Shown piece after piece: positions 1 to 8,823 of a stretch of 64,000 bases of DNA. Source of the DNA: Bin80 sp965203305 (GTDB lineage Bacteria > Bacteroidota > Rhodothermia > Rhodothermales > Bin80). The notes below the pieces were generated by a model. It was not told the origin of the DNA and searched no databases. It saw only the letters and a program-made list of their open reading frames with translations. Where the stretch lies: assembly GCA_965203305.1 (NCBI GenBank), contig OZ241874.1, positions 930,001-994,000 on the forward strand, in the 5' to 3' direction. Each line of letters opens with the position of its first letter. Position 1 is the stretch's first letter. Both the position numbers and the translations under genes were made by a program.

Positions 1-939
1 GTTCGAATAGAAGTCCTCCTTTCCCTGAAGAAGGTCCGCAATGCAAGCCAGGAATGCACCACTCTCCGCCCCCTGGATGACACGATGATCATAGGTGCTG
101 GTGATGGTCATTACAGGAGAAAGTCCCACTTTGCTGGCAGCTGGTGCGCTGATCGCCTGGTATTCTGGAGGATATCCGATAGCCCCGATTCCAACAATTA
201 CTCCCTGGTTCGGCATCAGCCGCGGAACGCTGAGACTCGTTCCGATCATTCCCGGGTTGGTCAGGGTTACGTTCGTACCGTGGAAATCTTCCACAGTAAG
301 TTCACTGCCTCGAGTGCGCCGGATGATTTCGTTGTATGTTCCGAGGAATTGTGCGAAATTCATCTGATCTGCTCCCTTGATATTCGGTACGAGCAGTGTT
401 CGTTTTCCCCTGCGTTCCATATCAATGGCAAGCCCAAAATTCACCTGAGAGGGACGCACATGTTTTGGATCATTTCCTTCACGGGCGAAGGTGCTGAACA
501 TGGCAGGATAGGCCTTCAAGCCTTTGACAATTGCATATGCAATCAGGTGTGTAAAGGAGATCTTGAGGCCGCCAATCCCGCGCTGATACTGGTTAAGGAG
601 CGTACGATTTTCCGTGAGGAGCTTGACAGACAATGTTCGAACAGAAGTTGCTGTAGGAATGCCAAGACTGGCTTCCATATTGTCCACGATGGCTGCACCG
701 GGTCCGCGAATTACAGCAATCTCCGCATCGGCAGGCAATCCGTCCCCCGAGGGATGACGGGGTTCCTTCACTACTGTCTTTTGAGGCTCTTTTTCCGGTT
801 CAACTGGCAAGGGGGCAACTTCCCCTGGATCATAGTCAACAAAAAAGTCTCGCCAGCTTTCACTGACGCTGGACGGATCATCTTGAAAGCGTTTGTAGAG
901 TTCTTCAACATAACCTGTATTGAATCCAAGTAAACTCAT
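1..939 (-). CDS. kgd: Kgd-type 2-oxoglutarate decarboxylase/dehydrogenase, N-terminal part (cut by window edge)
   Basis: The first 313 codons of a multifunctional 2-oxoglutarate metabolism enzyme; the reading frame runs off the window at base 1. Residues 1-45 (SLLGFNTGYVEELYKRFQDD and following) match the N-terminal segment of E1 2-oxoglutarate dehydrogenases. A Pro/Glu-rich linker of about 40 residues follows, then a dihydrolipoyl succinyltransferase (E2) catalytic domain with TSTYDHRVIQGAESG near residue 284, the His motif typical of Kgd. In this family the E2-like domain is fused ahead of the thiamine-diphosphate E1 domain, which would lie outside the window. Role: TCA-cycle conversion of 2-oxoglutarate to succinyl-CoA or succinic semialdehyde, cytosolic. 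ATG at 937-939 is followed at once by the conserved N-terminus. The fused form is known from Actinobacteria and some FCB bacteria. The identification is firm. Confidence 0.93.
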   Translation of the reverse strand, partial: MSLLGFNTGYVEELYKRFQDDPSSVSESWRDFFVDYDPGEVAPLPVEPEKEPQKTVVKEPRHPSGDGLPADAEIAVIRGPGAAIVDNMEASLGIPTATSVRTLSVKLLTENRTLLNQYQRGIGGLKISFTHLIAYAIVKGLKAYPAMFSTFAREGNDPKHVRPSQVNFGLAIDMERRGKRTLLVPNIKGADQMNFAQFLGTYNEIIRRTRGSELTVEDFHGTNVTLTNPGMIGTSLSVPRLMPNQGVIVGIGAIGYPPEYQAISAPAASKVGLSPVMTITSTYDHRVIQGAESGAFLACIADLLQGKEDFYSN

Positions 940-1109
940 ATTCTTGCCAGATTTAGGGGCTTAGTCAGACAAGGAACCTTGTGTAAAAATCTTCAAGTAG
1001 AGAAAATTATTGCTACTCTGAAAGAGCTTCCAGATGCCATATATAGGGATATGAAGATAGCTTTGCGGGTTTCCATATCCCCGTTTGAGGTTTGTTAAAT
1101 GCCAGACAG

Positions 1110-2316
1110 CTACCGATACAGGATCGTCTTCAAACAATAATCTGTTTCCACGAACTCAGGATTTTTTCCGGTTAACTCCCGTGTAGGCAGAACAACTTTC
1201 GTCTTGACTCCCATCCCCAGGCCATCAATATAGCCGTAGTCTCGAAGTACATTCCAGATAGCAGTATTTCTGGGAGAACGCCGTCCCCTCCTCATTTTTA
1301 CAATATCCATTGAGTCAACTAGCGCACCCGGGCTTGTCACTTCCAATCGGTCAGAATAGAGCACCACTTCAATGTCTGCCCGATATGTCCAGTCTCGGTG
1401 GGCAAGTGCATTGAACAGTGTCTCCTGAATCGCATCAGGAGGAAGCAACCACCGGAGCTCCCGCTGCTTGTTTCCTTCGCAAGCAAGCGGTCGGATAATA
1501 TCCATAAACCGATCCACGATGCCGCCGTCAATTAGATGTCTGGTTCCATTTCTTGTTTCCCAGAGACCAGCCACCGGGCCATCAATAGTGTCATCCAGTA
1601 GCAGATTTTGACATTCCTTGTCCGTGCCATCAAATGCCATTACTCGCAATCCAGCCTGCGTAAAGCGTTTCCTGGGACTCTTTCCGAATAGTATCAGTCC
1701 GGCAATCGTACAAATCGTACCTTCTCGTGCTTCGGTCATAAATCCCAAATCCAGAAGTCTTTTTTTTCCATTCTTCTGGCGTTTTGGGAATATCTGGATC
1801 ACACAGAATATCTCTGAGGTAGCAGGTTAGTCGTGCCTCATCCAGGTCGCTCATGCAAGCACGAGATACAGGAAGTTGTTCCACCTTCAGCAGGTTTCCG
1901 GCCTCAGAGAGGCGTATCTGCTGTTCCCGAGTGGCTCGCCGGGAGTCCGAGCCAATCCGTACATAAACTTCCTCTCTGCCATTATCTCTGCGAACGACAT
2001 AGGGTTTGAGCCTTTCTCTTGAAAAGTCTATGACGGAGACGGTGGCTGAGTTCAGCCTGATCTCTTTGTAAGACGGCCAGGGTCTCGGATGGATCTTATT
2101 CAGAATCGTGTCAATCACCCACTGCTCGGTATTCTCTCTCTGGATTCCTGTAATCGTTCCATCATCTTCAACTCCCAGGAGCAGGCACCCATTTTTGGAA
2201 TTTGCAACAGCAGCTATGTTTTCTGCCAGCTGCTCGGTGGAGATACTATCGCGCTTGAATGCCACGCGAGAGCTTTCACCATTGGCAATGATCTCTAGCA
2301 ATTCAGTTCTTACCAT
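1110..2316 (-). pseudogene. AlbA_2/Schlafen-type regulator with C-terminal HATPase domain, broken by a frameshift at an A8 tract
   Basis: Two overlapping frames together give one typical ATP-binding AlbA_2 protein of about 400 residues. The first (2316 down to about 1760) has the AlbA_2 domain (SSRVAFKRD, then AVANSKNGCLLLGVEDDG and a YVRIGSDSRRAT segment). The second (to 1110) carries the HATPase_c_4-like part with ETLFNALAHRDWTYRADIEV and SDRLEVTSPG. Continuity breaks at the eight T of the plus strand, 1760-1767 (A8 in the gene): frame 1 reads EEWKKKTSGFG, whereas removing one A gives EEWKKRLLDLGFM, which leads straight into the second part. Such proteins are thought to act as DNA-binding regulators. 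The break may be a real mutation, slippage-tolerant expression, or a sequencing error. Start is ATG at 2316. Confidence 0.8.
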
Positions 2317-2597
2317 GTTAACCTGTCAGATTGGTATTGTACGCAAGCGATGCCATTTGATACAACTTGTGTGAAATTTCCCTGCGGGTCAGATATGCTT
2401 AATACGCAGTTGACATTTTCCGATTTCAAGTCTGCTATTTTTCCATAGGGCAAACAGGAACCAGTGTACAGCGATTCAGCCACTGGGTTGCAGTATTTTG
2501 GTAATGAAGAGCCAATAATGTGGATGCCCTGCTCACACTGCATGATCTTCAGATTTACCAAATATATAGGGTGCAAGCTCCTGTCATAGGGATGAAG

Positions 2598-3563
2598 TTA
2601 CAGCCATCCTTGTGCCTGATACCAGGTAATTGTTTCCTGAATTCCTTCTTTCAAGGGAACATTTGAAGTGTATCCAAAATGTTCGGCGGCCTTTCGAGAG
2701 GAGCACTGTTTTGTAGTATGAAGAATTTCAAGAGCTTTTTCACGATTCAGCGGAGGGTACGTTCTGGAGAGTTTCCCGGCAAACTCGCTGATTGCGCCGA
2801 GCGGCATGATCAGAGAACGGGGTAGCCGGATCATGCATGACTTCTTCTCAAGGGCAATCTCTGCGACATGTTTCAACGTTTCCCAGGATACGATATTCTG
2901 ATTTCCGATATAGTACGTTTCGCCAGTTGTGCGAGGAGACTCAGTAGCTTCCATGATGCCACGGACTAAGTCCTTGACATATACGATGGATAATCCAGTA
3001 TCTCCTTGAGGAGCGATGCAAATCCCGCGATTTATGGCCGAGAAGAAAGTTAGCAGGTCCCTATCTCTCGGCCCATATACAACCGGGGGGCGTATGATGA
3101 CAATGGGCAGATCAAGGTTGCGCAATGCCTCCTCCATGGCGAGTTTGCTCTTCCCGTACATGGAGACAGGATGGGAAGGAGTGGATTCATCAGCCACTGG
3201 ATATTCAGAGCGACCGACAACCGCCAGGCTGCTGGCAATGCACACCTTGGAAATTCCAGCAGATGCCGCCCCTGCCATAAGGTTCATTGTGGAGGTCACA
3301 TTCGCATGATATAGCGTATCCCAAATCCGTGCACGCGTCATGGCTCCCAGGTGGTAGATATAGTCTACTCCCTGGAGTGTCTGCTCAATCAGACTGGAAT
3401 CAGACAGGTTGCCGTGTATGTACTTCACATCAAGTCCGGTGAGCCATTTGGGTTTGGAGCGTACCAGACAGCGAACCTCCGAGTACCCCTGTTGCAGGAG
3501 AGCCTCCGCCAGATGGCTGCCAACAAATCCGGTTCCTCCCGTCACAAATGCAACCTTGCTCAT
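2598..3563 (-). CDS. NAD-dependent epimerase/dehydratase family protein (extended SDR)
   Basis: A complete extended short-chain dehydrogenase/reductase of 321 residues. The Rossmann nucleotide-binding motif TGGTGFVG lies at residues 8-15. An SSLAVVG strand with the catalytic Ser region is followed by the YGKSK active-site Tyr/Lys motif near residue 137. The length and the ICIAPQGDTGLSIVYVKDLV segment fit the NAD-dependent epimerase/dehydratase family, which acts on nucleotide sugars or on sterol/flavonoid-like substrates; nothing here fixes the substrate. It starts 3 bases after the stop of rlmD, so the two are probably co-transcribed. No signal peptide, so cytosolic. Family certain, substrate unknown. 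Confidence 0.88.
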   Translation of the reverse strand: MSKVAFVTGGTGFVGSHLAEALLQQGYSEVRCLVRSKPKWLTGLDVKYIHGNLSDSSLIEQTLQGVDYIYHLGAMTRARIWDTLYHANVTSTMNLMAGAASAGISKVCIASSLAVVGRSEYPVADESTPSHPVSMYGKSKLAMEEALRNLDLPIVIIRPPVVYGPRDRDLLTFFSAINRGICIAPQGDTGLSIVYVKDLVRGIMEATESPRTTGETYYIGNQNIVSWETLKHVAEIALEKKSCMIRLPRSLIMPLGAISEFAGKLSRTYPPLNREKALEILHTTKQCSSRKAAEHFGYTSNVPLKEGIQETITWYQAQGWL

Positions 3564-3566
3564 CGC

Positions 3567-5000
3567 TCAGATTTTCTCAAGAAGAACAACATTCTCAATA
3601 TGATGGGTCTGTGGAAACAGATCCACAGGCTGGGCAACAACAGCCCGATAAGATTTGGAAAGAAGCACCAGATCCCGGGCCTGCGACTGGACATTGCAAC
3701 TGACATACACGATCCTGCGGGCGTGTAGTCTGGAAACTTGGGTCGCGACTTTCGGGTGCATGCCGGCTCGAGGCGGATCAAGGATGACAATGTCCGGTGC
3801 CCCGTGTTCCTGAATGAAATCAGGCTTCAGGAGTCGCAGCATGTCTCCGCTAATGAAAGTGCAGTTTTCAATTCCATTCAGAGAAGCGTTGGTTTTCGCG
3901 TTCATGATTGCGTCTTCAATCAGCTCTATTCCCGTAACATGCCCGGCACTTTTGGCGAGTGACAGGGCCATGGTCCCTGTTCCGCAATACAGGTCGTAGA
4001 CATGATCTCCTGCCGTGACTCCGGCCAGATCCTTTACAACCTCCACTAATGTTTCGGCTTGCAGGGTATTCGTTTGGAAGAATGCACCGGGCGCAATCTC
4101 AAATGTGATCTCTCCAATCCGGTCTCTCAGAATACCGGGGCCATAAATGGTTTCGGCGCGCTCTCCGAAGGCTGTTTGCGCCGGTGTGGAATTGATGGTG
4201 TTGACCAGTGTGGTCACATGGGAGTGATGCCTTTTTAGATGAGATTCAAGCCGGCTCATGCGATCCTCATCATATTCGGAAGTAATCAGGTTTACCATCA
4301 GATCTGGCATGCGAGCAGATTGACGAATGACGAGGTGACGCAGGAATCCTTCCTGAGTACGCCAGTTCCACGGTTGCCACTGCATTTGTTTTGCAAGATC
4401 CCGTACCCCATTGACGACTGCGCTGTTTCGTTCTTCCTGAAGATGGCATCGGTGAATATCCAGGATTTTGGCAAATACTCCTGGAGGATGCAGTCCGAGG
4501 GCAAATGAAGTGTCAAAAATTTCTTTGGATTCAATCTCTTCCCGCGAGAGCCATCGGTAGGAGGAGAAGGAAAATTCCATCTTGTTCCGGTATCCATATG
4601 TTTTCGGTGCTTTCAGCGGCATGCAAATGTCCAGACCGGGAAGATCCGCCAGACGCGTCATGGCTTCCCGAACCAGCTGATGCTTGTTCCTGATCTGCTG
4701 TGGGTAATCCACATGCTGAAGGGTACACCCTCCACAACTTCCAAAGTATTCACAACGCGGCTGAACACGGTCAGGGGAGGGGTTCAGTATACGCAGAAGC
4801 TGTGCCTCCGCAAACTTTCTGCGTCGCTTGTAAACTTTTACCTGGACATGCTCATCTGGCAATGTCTGCGGGACAAATACCACCTGTCCATCATGGTAAG
4901 CAATACACTTTCCGCGGTCGGCCACCTTCTCCATGACCAGATCAAGCACATCTCCGCGGCGCAGCTGGTGTACTGCTGGCTGGATATTCTTTATGTTCAT
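3567..5000 (-). CDS. rlmD: 23S rRNA (uracil-C5)-methyltransferase, RlmD/RumA family
   Basis: SAM-dependent RNA m5U methyltransferase of about 477 residues. It has an N-terminal TRAM-like domain (residues ~10-65), the iron-sulfur ligand pattern C-x5-C-x2-C (CEYFGSCGGC), the SAM-binding segment YDLYCGTGTMALSLA, the DPPRAGMHP motif, and the catalytic-Cys motif VSCN near the C-terminus. Members methylate U1939 (RlmD) or U747 (RlmC) of 23S rRNA; which position cannot be told from sequence alone. A TTG at 5024 would overlap the stop of the upstream Omp85 gene, so the ATG at 5000 (NIKNIQPAVHQ) is preferred; it lies 8 bases past that stop. Likely one operon with the SDR downstream. Confidence 0.88.
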   Translation of the reverse strand: MNIKNIQPAVHQLRRGDVLDLVMEKVADRGKCIAYHDGQVVFVPQTLPDEHVQVKVYKRRRKFAEAQLLRILNPSPDRVQPRCEYFGSCGGCTLQHVDYPQQIRNKHQLVREAMTRLADLPGLDICMPLKAPKTYGYRNKMEFSFSSYRWLSREEIESKEIFDTSFALGLHPPGVFAKILDIHRCHLQEERNSAVVNGVRDLAKQMQWQPWNWRTQEGFLRHLVIRQSARMPDLMVNLITSEYDEDRMSRLESHLKRHHSHVTTLVNTINSTPAQTAFGERAETIYGPGILRDRIGEITFEIAPGAFFQTNTLQAETLVEVVKDLAGVTAGDHVYDLYCGTGTMALSLAKSAGHVTGIELIEDAIMNAKTNASLNGIENCTFISGDMLRLLKPDFIQEHGAPDIVILDPPRAGMHPKVATQVSRLHARRIVYVSCNVQSQARDLVLLSKSYRAVVAQPVDLFPQTHHIENVVLLEKI

Positions 5001-5007
5001 AGATAAA

Positions 5008-7464
5008 TCAGAAAGCGTGGCCAAGACGAAAATACCCTACCCAGTCCTCCAGTCCTGTCGGAAAGATGCCTGCGTCAGGTTCTGCAGGATCATAGACGCG
5101 AACCGCAAAATCCAGTCGTGCCACCAGGTATGCCCAGGAGACCCGAATCCCAACTCCCCATCCAACTCCCGTTTCCTTGAGCAAATTCTGAATGGCGAAA
5201 CGTCCGGTTGGCTGCCCGGGATCGTTTGACGCAAATCCGGGGTTGCGCGGGCCAAACCACACATTCCCCGCATCTGTAAAGGTTGCCAGGATCCAGTCGG
5301 CTCCCAGACGTTCTCGAATCACAGTCTGACGCAATTCCACGCTAGTCTCTAGTTTGATGTCCGCTCCCAGTACATTGGTCTCTCTTTGATCACCGGCAAA
5401 TTGCCGGAAACTCGCCGCTCCTGGCCCCAGTTCTCGGAGTCCCCATCCCCGGACACTGGAGGCTCCGCCGCTATAAAAGCGGTGCGTAAATGGCGCGACA
5501 TTGGACTTTCCAATGGGATGGACCCATCCCCCGACAAACTTTGCGGACAGTACGGTTTGATCACTCAGGCGATAGTATCGGCGAAAGCTGCCTGCAAGGC
5601 GTGCATATTGCCGGTAGTTGGCTTCCGAATCACTTCCCACGAACGAGAACAGGTGCAGGCTCTGCTCCTGAACGCCCGGGGTAAATACAAATCGGTCCAG
5701 AAGATATGGAAGCGTTCCGCCGAGCTCAATACTCGTTTCATAGCTGTATCCTTCATCTTTGCGAAGCGGGTTTCCCCGCTCTGAACGGAAGGTGTACCGA
5801 ATCGCATTATTGATCTGGGGCTGCGTATAGTCTTCCAGAATCTGTGCACGCTGAACGGGATCAATTGCCCGGGAGTCCTCCTCACTGCCCAGCACACGGC
5901 TGAGAAATCTGGATTCAAAGCCACGCAAGGTATCTGGCTGACTCAGGCTCAAATCCATCAAATCAATGTAGGAGGTAACGTTTTGACTGTGCTGGAACTC
6001 GTATCGAATGCGGGCTGTGGATCGCCCCCGTATAATCAGGTTCAAATCATCGCGGCGTGCCGTAAGGTACGTGAGGGTGAATCGGGTTCTGGTCTGCAGA
6101 AAATTCGGGGAAGAATCAAGGCTGCGGAACGGAAAAATCAGGTACGGCAAGCTCACAGTAGCGGAAAATTCTGCCAGGGTGGAGGAGAGAAATGTGGTAC
6201 CGATATCCCCTGCAACCGCACCCGTTGCAGTGAGGCTGAGAACCTCGCCGCTCCCGAACATATTAGCGTTGTTATAGGTCAGCCCAAGTCCGCCTCCCAA
6301 CTCATTCCCGGCATCTCCCAGCACATCGTTGATCTGCCGAATAAAGGTGGAGAACAGGAACTGGTGACGGGCTCGGGTTCGTACGGTAATCCGGTGGGGG
6401 AGCAGCTCATCTGCCGGAGCCAGTGAAACAATATCGGTGAACGAGAAGACTCCCGTTGCTTCCAGACGCTGTTTTGTCGCCTGAATATCGGAACGGTTGT
6501 ACCAGCTTCCCGGTCGTATCTCCAGTGATTTCGCCAGCAGGGAGGCGCGGAGTCTCGTGTCTCCCCGAATTCTAGAGGTTACAAGTGTCCTTCCTTCCTT
6601 TGCAGAAAGTGTGTCTATTCGTGCTGGAGCATCTTGTTCAGGCCCCTCTACCTCAAACTGGACACTGCCGTAGCGGAAGCGTTTGCCCGGATGTATGTGC
6701 AGCTCCACAGAAAAGGAATCCTGTGCAACCGGGGTGACCACCGCACGGATGGAATCTCGCGTAACCGTGGCATATCCCATATTTTGCAGGAGCGTCAGAA
6801 GCCTGCGGCGTTCGTCAATCAGTTTCCCTTCCCGGAATCGTTGTGGAATTGCCTCATAGTCCAGGAGTGGCTGGTCATGCAGCGGAGGGAAGAGAGAAGT
6901 CTGAAGCAGCTGCTTGTGGTGTGGAGTGCTCAGACTGTCCAGTCCCCTGTAGGATACCCGGCTCACAACTGCAGCAGGTCCCTGAACGATATGAAATGTG
7001 ACGAAAGCCCGTTTTCTCTGTACCTTTACCTGAGGCTCAATTTTCGCCTGGAGATAGCCCTCCCGCTCAAAGAAGATGTGAAGCTGTTCCAGGTCTGCAG
7101 CAAGGACGGTCTCATCCAGAAGGGAGGGAGGCTCTCCCATGCTCATGAATGCCTTGCCCAGGCGCGATCCCAGCTTGCCGGATTCCCCAAGCCGGTAAAG
7201 CCAGAGCCACCAGTGCATGCCCCGGAATCCAAGAAATCGCCGATTCGGGGCGGTTCGGATATTGCCTTGCAGAACCTCGTCCGGGAAATCCGTTGTCCCT
7301 GAGAAGTGCACCGCTGCAACACGCAGAGGACCATTTGTGGATTGAGCAGAAGCTGCCGCTGACAGAAGATACATGCCCGTCAGCAGGAACAGGCGCAGAA
7401 TCCTCCTACTCCTCTTCGAAGTAGAAATCGTCGTCGGCCGTGGGGTAATCAGGCCATACCTCAT
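5008..7464 (-). CDS. Omp85-family outer-membrane assembly protein (BamA/TamA-like)
   Basis: An 818-residue outer-membrane protein. The N-terminus has a basic stretch and a hydrophobic signal ending in SAAASAQS (about residue 42). POTRA-like modules occupy roughly residues 45-400 (for example LRVAAVHFSGTTDFP, then HIFFEREGYLQAKI). The rest is a 16-strand beta-barrel of the D15/Omp85 type with the signature VRGWGLRELGPG and a terminal aromatic residue (LGHAF), as expected for a Bam-inserted barrel. Family members insert barrel proteins or translocate autotransporter-like substrates; this one is shorter in POTRA content than canonical BamA, so it may be a TamA-like paralogue. The 5' end overlaps the DUF2795 gene by 59 bases; a later start (GMYLLS) is possible but leaves a weaker signal peptide. 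Confidence 0.85.
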   Translation of the reverse strand: MRYGLITPRPTTISTSKRSRRILRLFLLTGMYLLSAAASAQSTNGPLRVAAVHFSGTTDFPDEVLQGNIRTAPNRRFLGFRGMHWWLWLYRLGESGKLGSRLGKAFMSMGEPPSLLDETVLAADLEQLHIFFEREGYLQAKIEPQVKVQRKRAFVTFHIVQGPAAVVSRVSYRGLDSLSTPHHKQLLQTSLFPPLHDQPLLDYEAIPQRFREGKLIDERRRLLTLLQNMGYATVTRDSIRAVVTPVAQDSFSVELHIHPGKRFRYGSVQFEVEGPEQDAPARIDTLSAKEGRTLVTSRIRGDTRLRASLLAKSLEIRPGSWYNRSDIQATKQRLEATGVFSFTDIVSLAPADELLPHRITVRTRARHQFLFSTFIRQINDVLGDAGNELGGGLGLTYNNANMFGSGEVLSLTATGAVAGDIGTTFLSSTLAEFSATVSLPYLIFPFRSLDSSPNFLQTRTRFTLTYLTARRDDLNLIIRGRSTARIRYEFQHSQNVTSYIDLMDLSLSQPDTLRGFESRFLSRVLGSEEDSRAIDPVQRAQILEDYTQPQINNAIRYTFRSERGNPLRKDEGYSYETSIELGGTLPYLLDRFVFTPGVQEQSLHLFSFVGSDSEANYRQYARLAGSFRRYYRLSDQTVLSAKFVGGWVHPIGKSNVAPFTHRFYSGGASSVRGWGLRELGPGAASFRQFAGDQRETNVLGADIKLETSVELRQTVIRERLGADWILATFTDAGNVWFGPRNPGFASNDPGQPTGRFAIQNLLKETGVGWGVGIRVSWAYLVARLDFAVRVYDPAEPDAGIFPTGLEDWVGYFRLGHAF

Positions 7465-7708
7465 CCATGCTTTCGTAAGGTTCGCCTTCGTCCTCCAGTT
7501 CCCGGAGGTTTTCTGTTACCTCAGTCGGAGCTCCTGTGCGTTCGGCATAGTCAATCAGCTCTTCCTGGGTAGCCGGCCAAGGTGCGTCTTCAAGGTAAGA
7601 AGCCAGTTCAAGTGTCCAGTATCCCATGTGAAATGTTTGTACGTTTATGCCTCGCGGGTGAGTGGGATAGTACAGAAGTACAGGGAGTATATCAAAAAGT
7701 TCAGTCAA
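7406..7708 (-). CDS. Small acidic DUF2795-like protein
   Basis: A 100-residue, strongly acidic protein. Its central part (WTLELASYLEDAPWPATQEE and then LIDYAERTGAP, ENLRELEDEGEPYESMDEV) resembles the DUF2795 fold, a short helical domain often seen as a stand-alone protein of unknown function. The tail is almost all Asp/Glu/Tyr/Phe (DDDFYFEEE). It overlaps the M23 peptidase stop by 8 bases upstream and the start of the Omp85 gene by 59 bases downstream, so translational coupling is likely. Function is unknown. Confidence 0.72.
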   Translation of the reverse strand: MTELFDILPVLLYYPTHPRGINVQTFHMGYWTLELASYLEDAPWPATQEELIDYAERTGAPTEVTENLRELEDEGEPYESMDEVWPDYPTADDDFYFEEE

Positions 7709-8663
7709 GCGATGTGTTCGGATCTCCTACCTGTGCCAGAAAATCCTGGTACTCATGTGGTGTCAGGCTTGGTTCAAAAAAATGGATCGGGTTCAGAGCC
7801 CGATTGTTTCTGTTTTGCACTTCGTAGTGAACATGAGGGCCCAAGCTTAGACCTGTATTTCCGCTGTGTGCAATTTGTTCCCCCCGAACTACGGGTACCC
7901 CTTTGCGGATATGTGGCAAGGCGGAGTTCAAGTGGGCGTAGAGAGTTTTGTATCCGGCTTTGGGGTGAGAAATCACGATATACCTGCCGTATCCGCCGCT
8001 GTATGCGACTCGTTCCACGACTCCTCCTCCGGTGGCATACACCGGACTATTCATGGAAACAAAGATGTCCACACCGGAATGCATTCTCTGGTAGCCGAGT
8101 ATCGGGTGAAGCCGGATGCCGTAGCCAGAAGAGATATGACCTTGGACTGGCAAAATGCTTGGAAGTTGTGCCAGCTTCTCTTTCGCCTCTACTCCGAGAT
8201 CCCGCAGATACTCATAGCTGGCATTCTGCAGGGCAATTTTCCGTTCAAGTTCATCCAGGATTTCGGCATGGCCCCGGAGAAGTTCAGCAGTTGACTTGCT
8301 GAATGCATCAAAGTGACTGTATGGATCTATACCGCCAACTCCCACCTGTCGTACATCGCTCGGAATATCGTCAGTATTCAGGATCAGCCGGTACAGTTCC
8401 CGGTCGGTCTTGGCAAGATCTTCCATCTGTTCCATGAGTCTGGCAACACGGGCGTGCGACTCGGAGAGTTCTCCCTGCAATGCCCGATTCTCCGCAACCA
8501 GAATCCGTTCCTGAGGCGACGTAGAGAGATAGTCCGGTCCGAGCCATCCAAGTACAAAGAACAGGCCCAATCCCCCCGCAATGAGCAGAAGCCGGGCGAT
8601 ACGCCTAGGTTCAGGCACTCGCTCAAGTGTGAAGGGGTCAGTTTTGTATTTTCCAGAGATCAT
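7701..8663 (-). CDS. M23-family murein endopeptidase with N-terminal membrane anchor and coiled coil
   Basis: A 320-residue LytM/M23 metallopeptidase. One N-terminal transmembrane helix (residues ~23-42, RLLLIAGGLGLFFVLGWLG), a coiled coil (~50-100) and then the LytM domain (~180-290). Zinc ligands are visible: HSGVDI (His and Asp of HxxxD) and HVHYE (HxH). This layout is typical of peptidoglycan hydrolases that cleave stem-peptide cross-links in the periplasm. It sits directly before the DUF2795 and Omp85 genes, all three overlapping, which suggests one envelope-assembly operon. Confidence 0.9.
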   Translation of the reverse strand: MISGKYKTDPFTLERVPEPRRIARLLLIAGGLGLFFVLGWLGPDYLSTSPQERILVAENRALQGELSESHARVARLMEQMEDLAKTDRELYRLILNTDDIPSDVRQVGVGGIDPYSHFDAFSKSTAELLRGHAEILDELERKIALQNASYEYLRDLGVEAKEKLAQLPSILPVQGHISSGYGIRLHPILGYQRMHSGVDIFVSMNSPVYATGGGVVERVAYSGGYGRYIVISHPKAGYKTLYAHLNSALPHIRKGVPVVRGEQIAHSGNTGLSLGPHVHYEVQNRNNRALNPIHFFEPSLTPHEYQDFLAQVGDPNTSLD

Positions 8664-8823
8664 CCAGTTATGAGTTGTCTCGCAGATTTACCGTTCAGGG
8701 CAGAATTCCGCGAAGGCAACTCCCCCGAAAGCGCACCAAATATATGAAAGAATCACCAATAAATCAAGTTCAATCCGCATTCGGGTCCTGTGCCAGCCCC
8801 GCAAATGAGCTGTGAACAGGGAA

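Noticed and set aside
1046..1081. Inverted repeat GGGATATG / CATATCCC between kgd and the AlbA_2 gene
   Set aside because: Stem of 8 with a 20-base loop and no T run; too weak to call a terminator.
2310..2576. 88-codon minus-strand frame between the AlbA_2 gene and the SDR gene
   Set aside because: Overlaps the AlbA_2 start, shows no family, no signal, no clear ribosome binding site.
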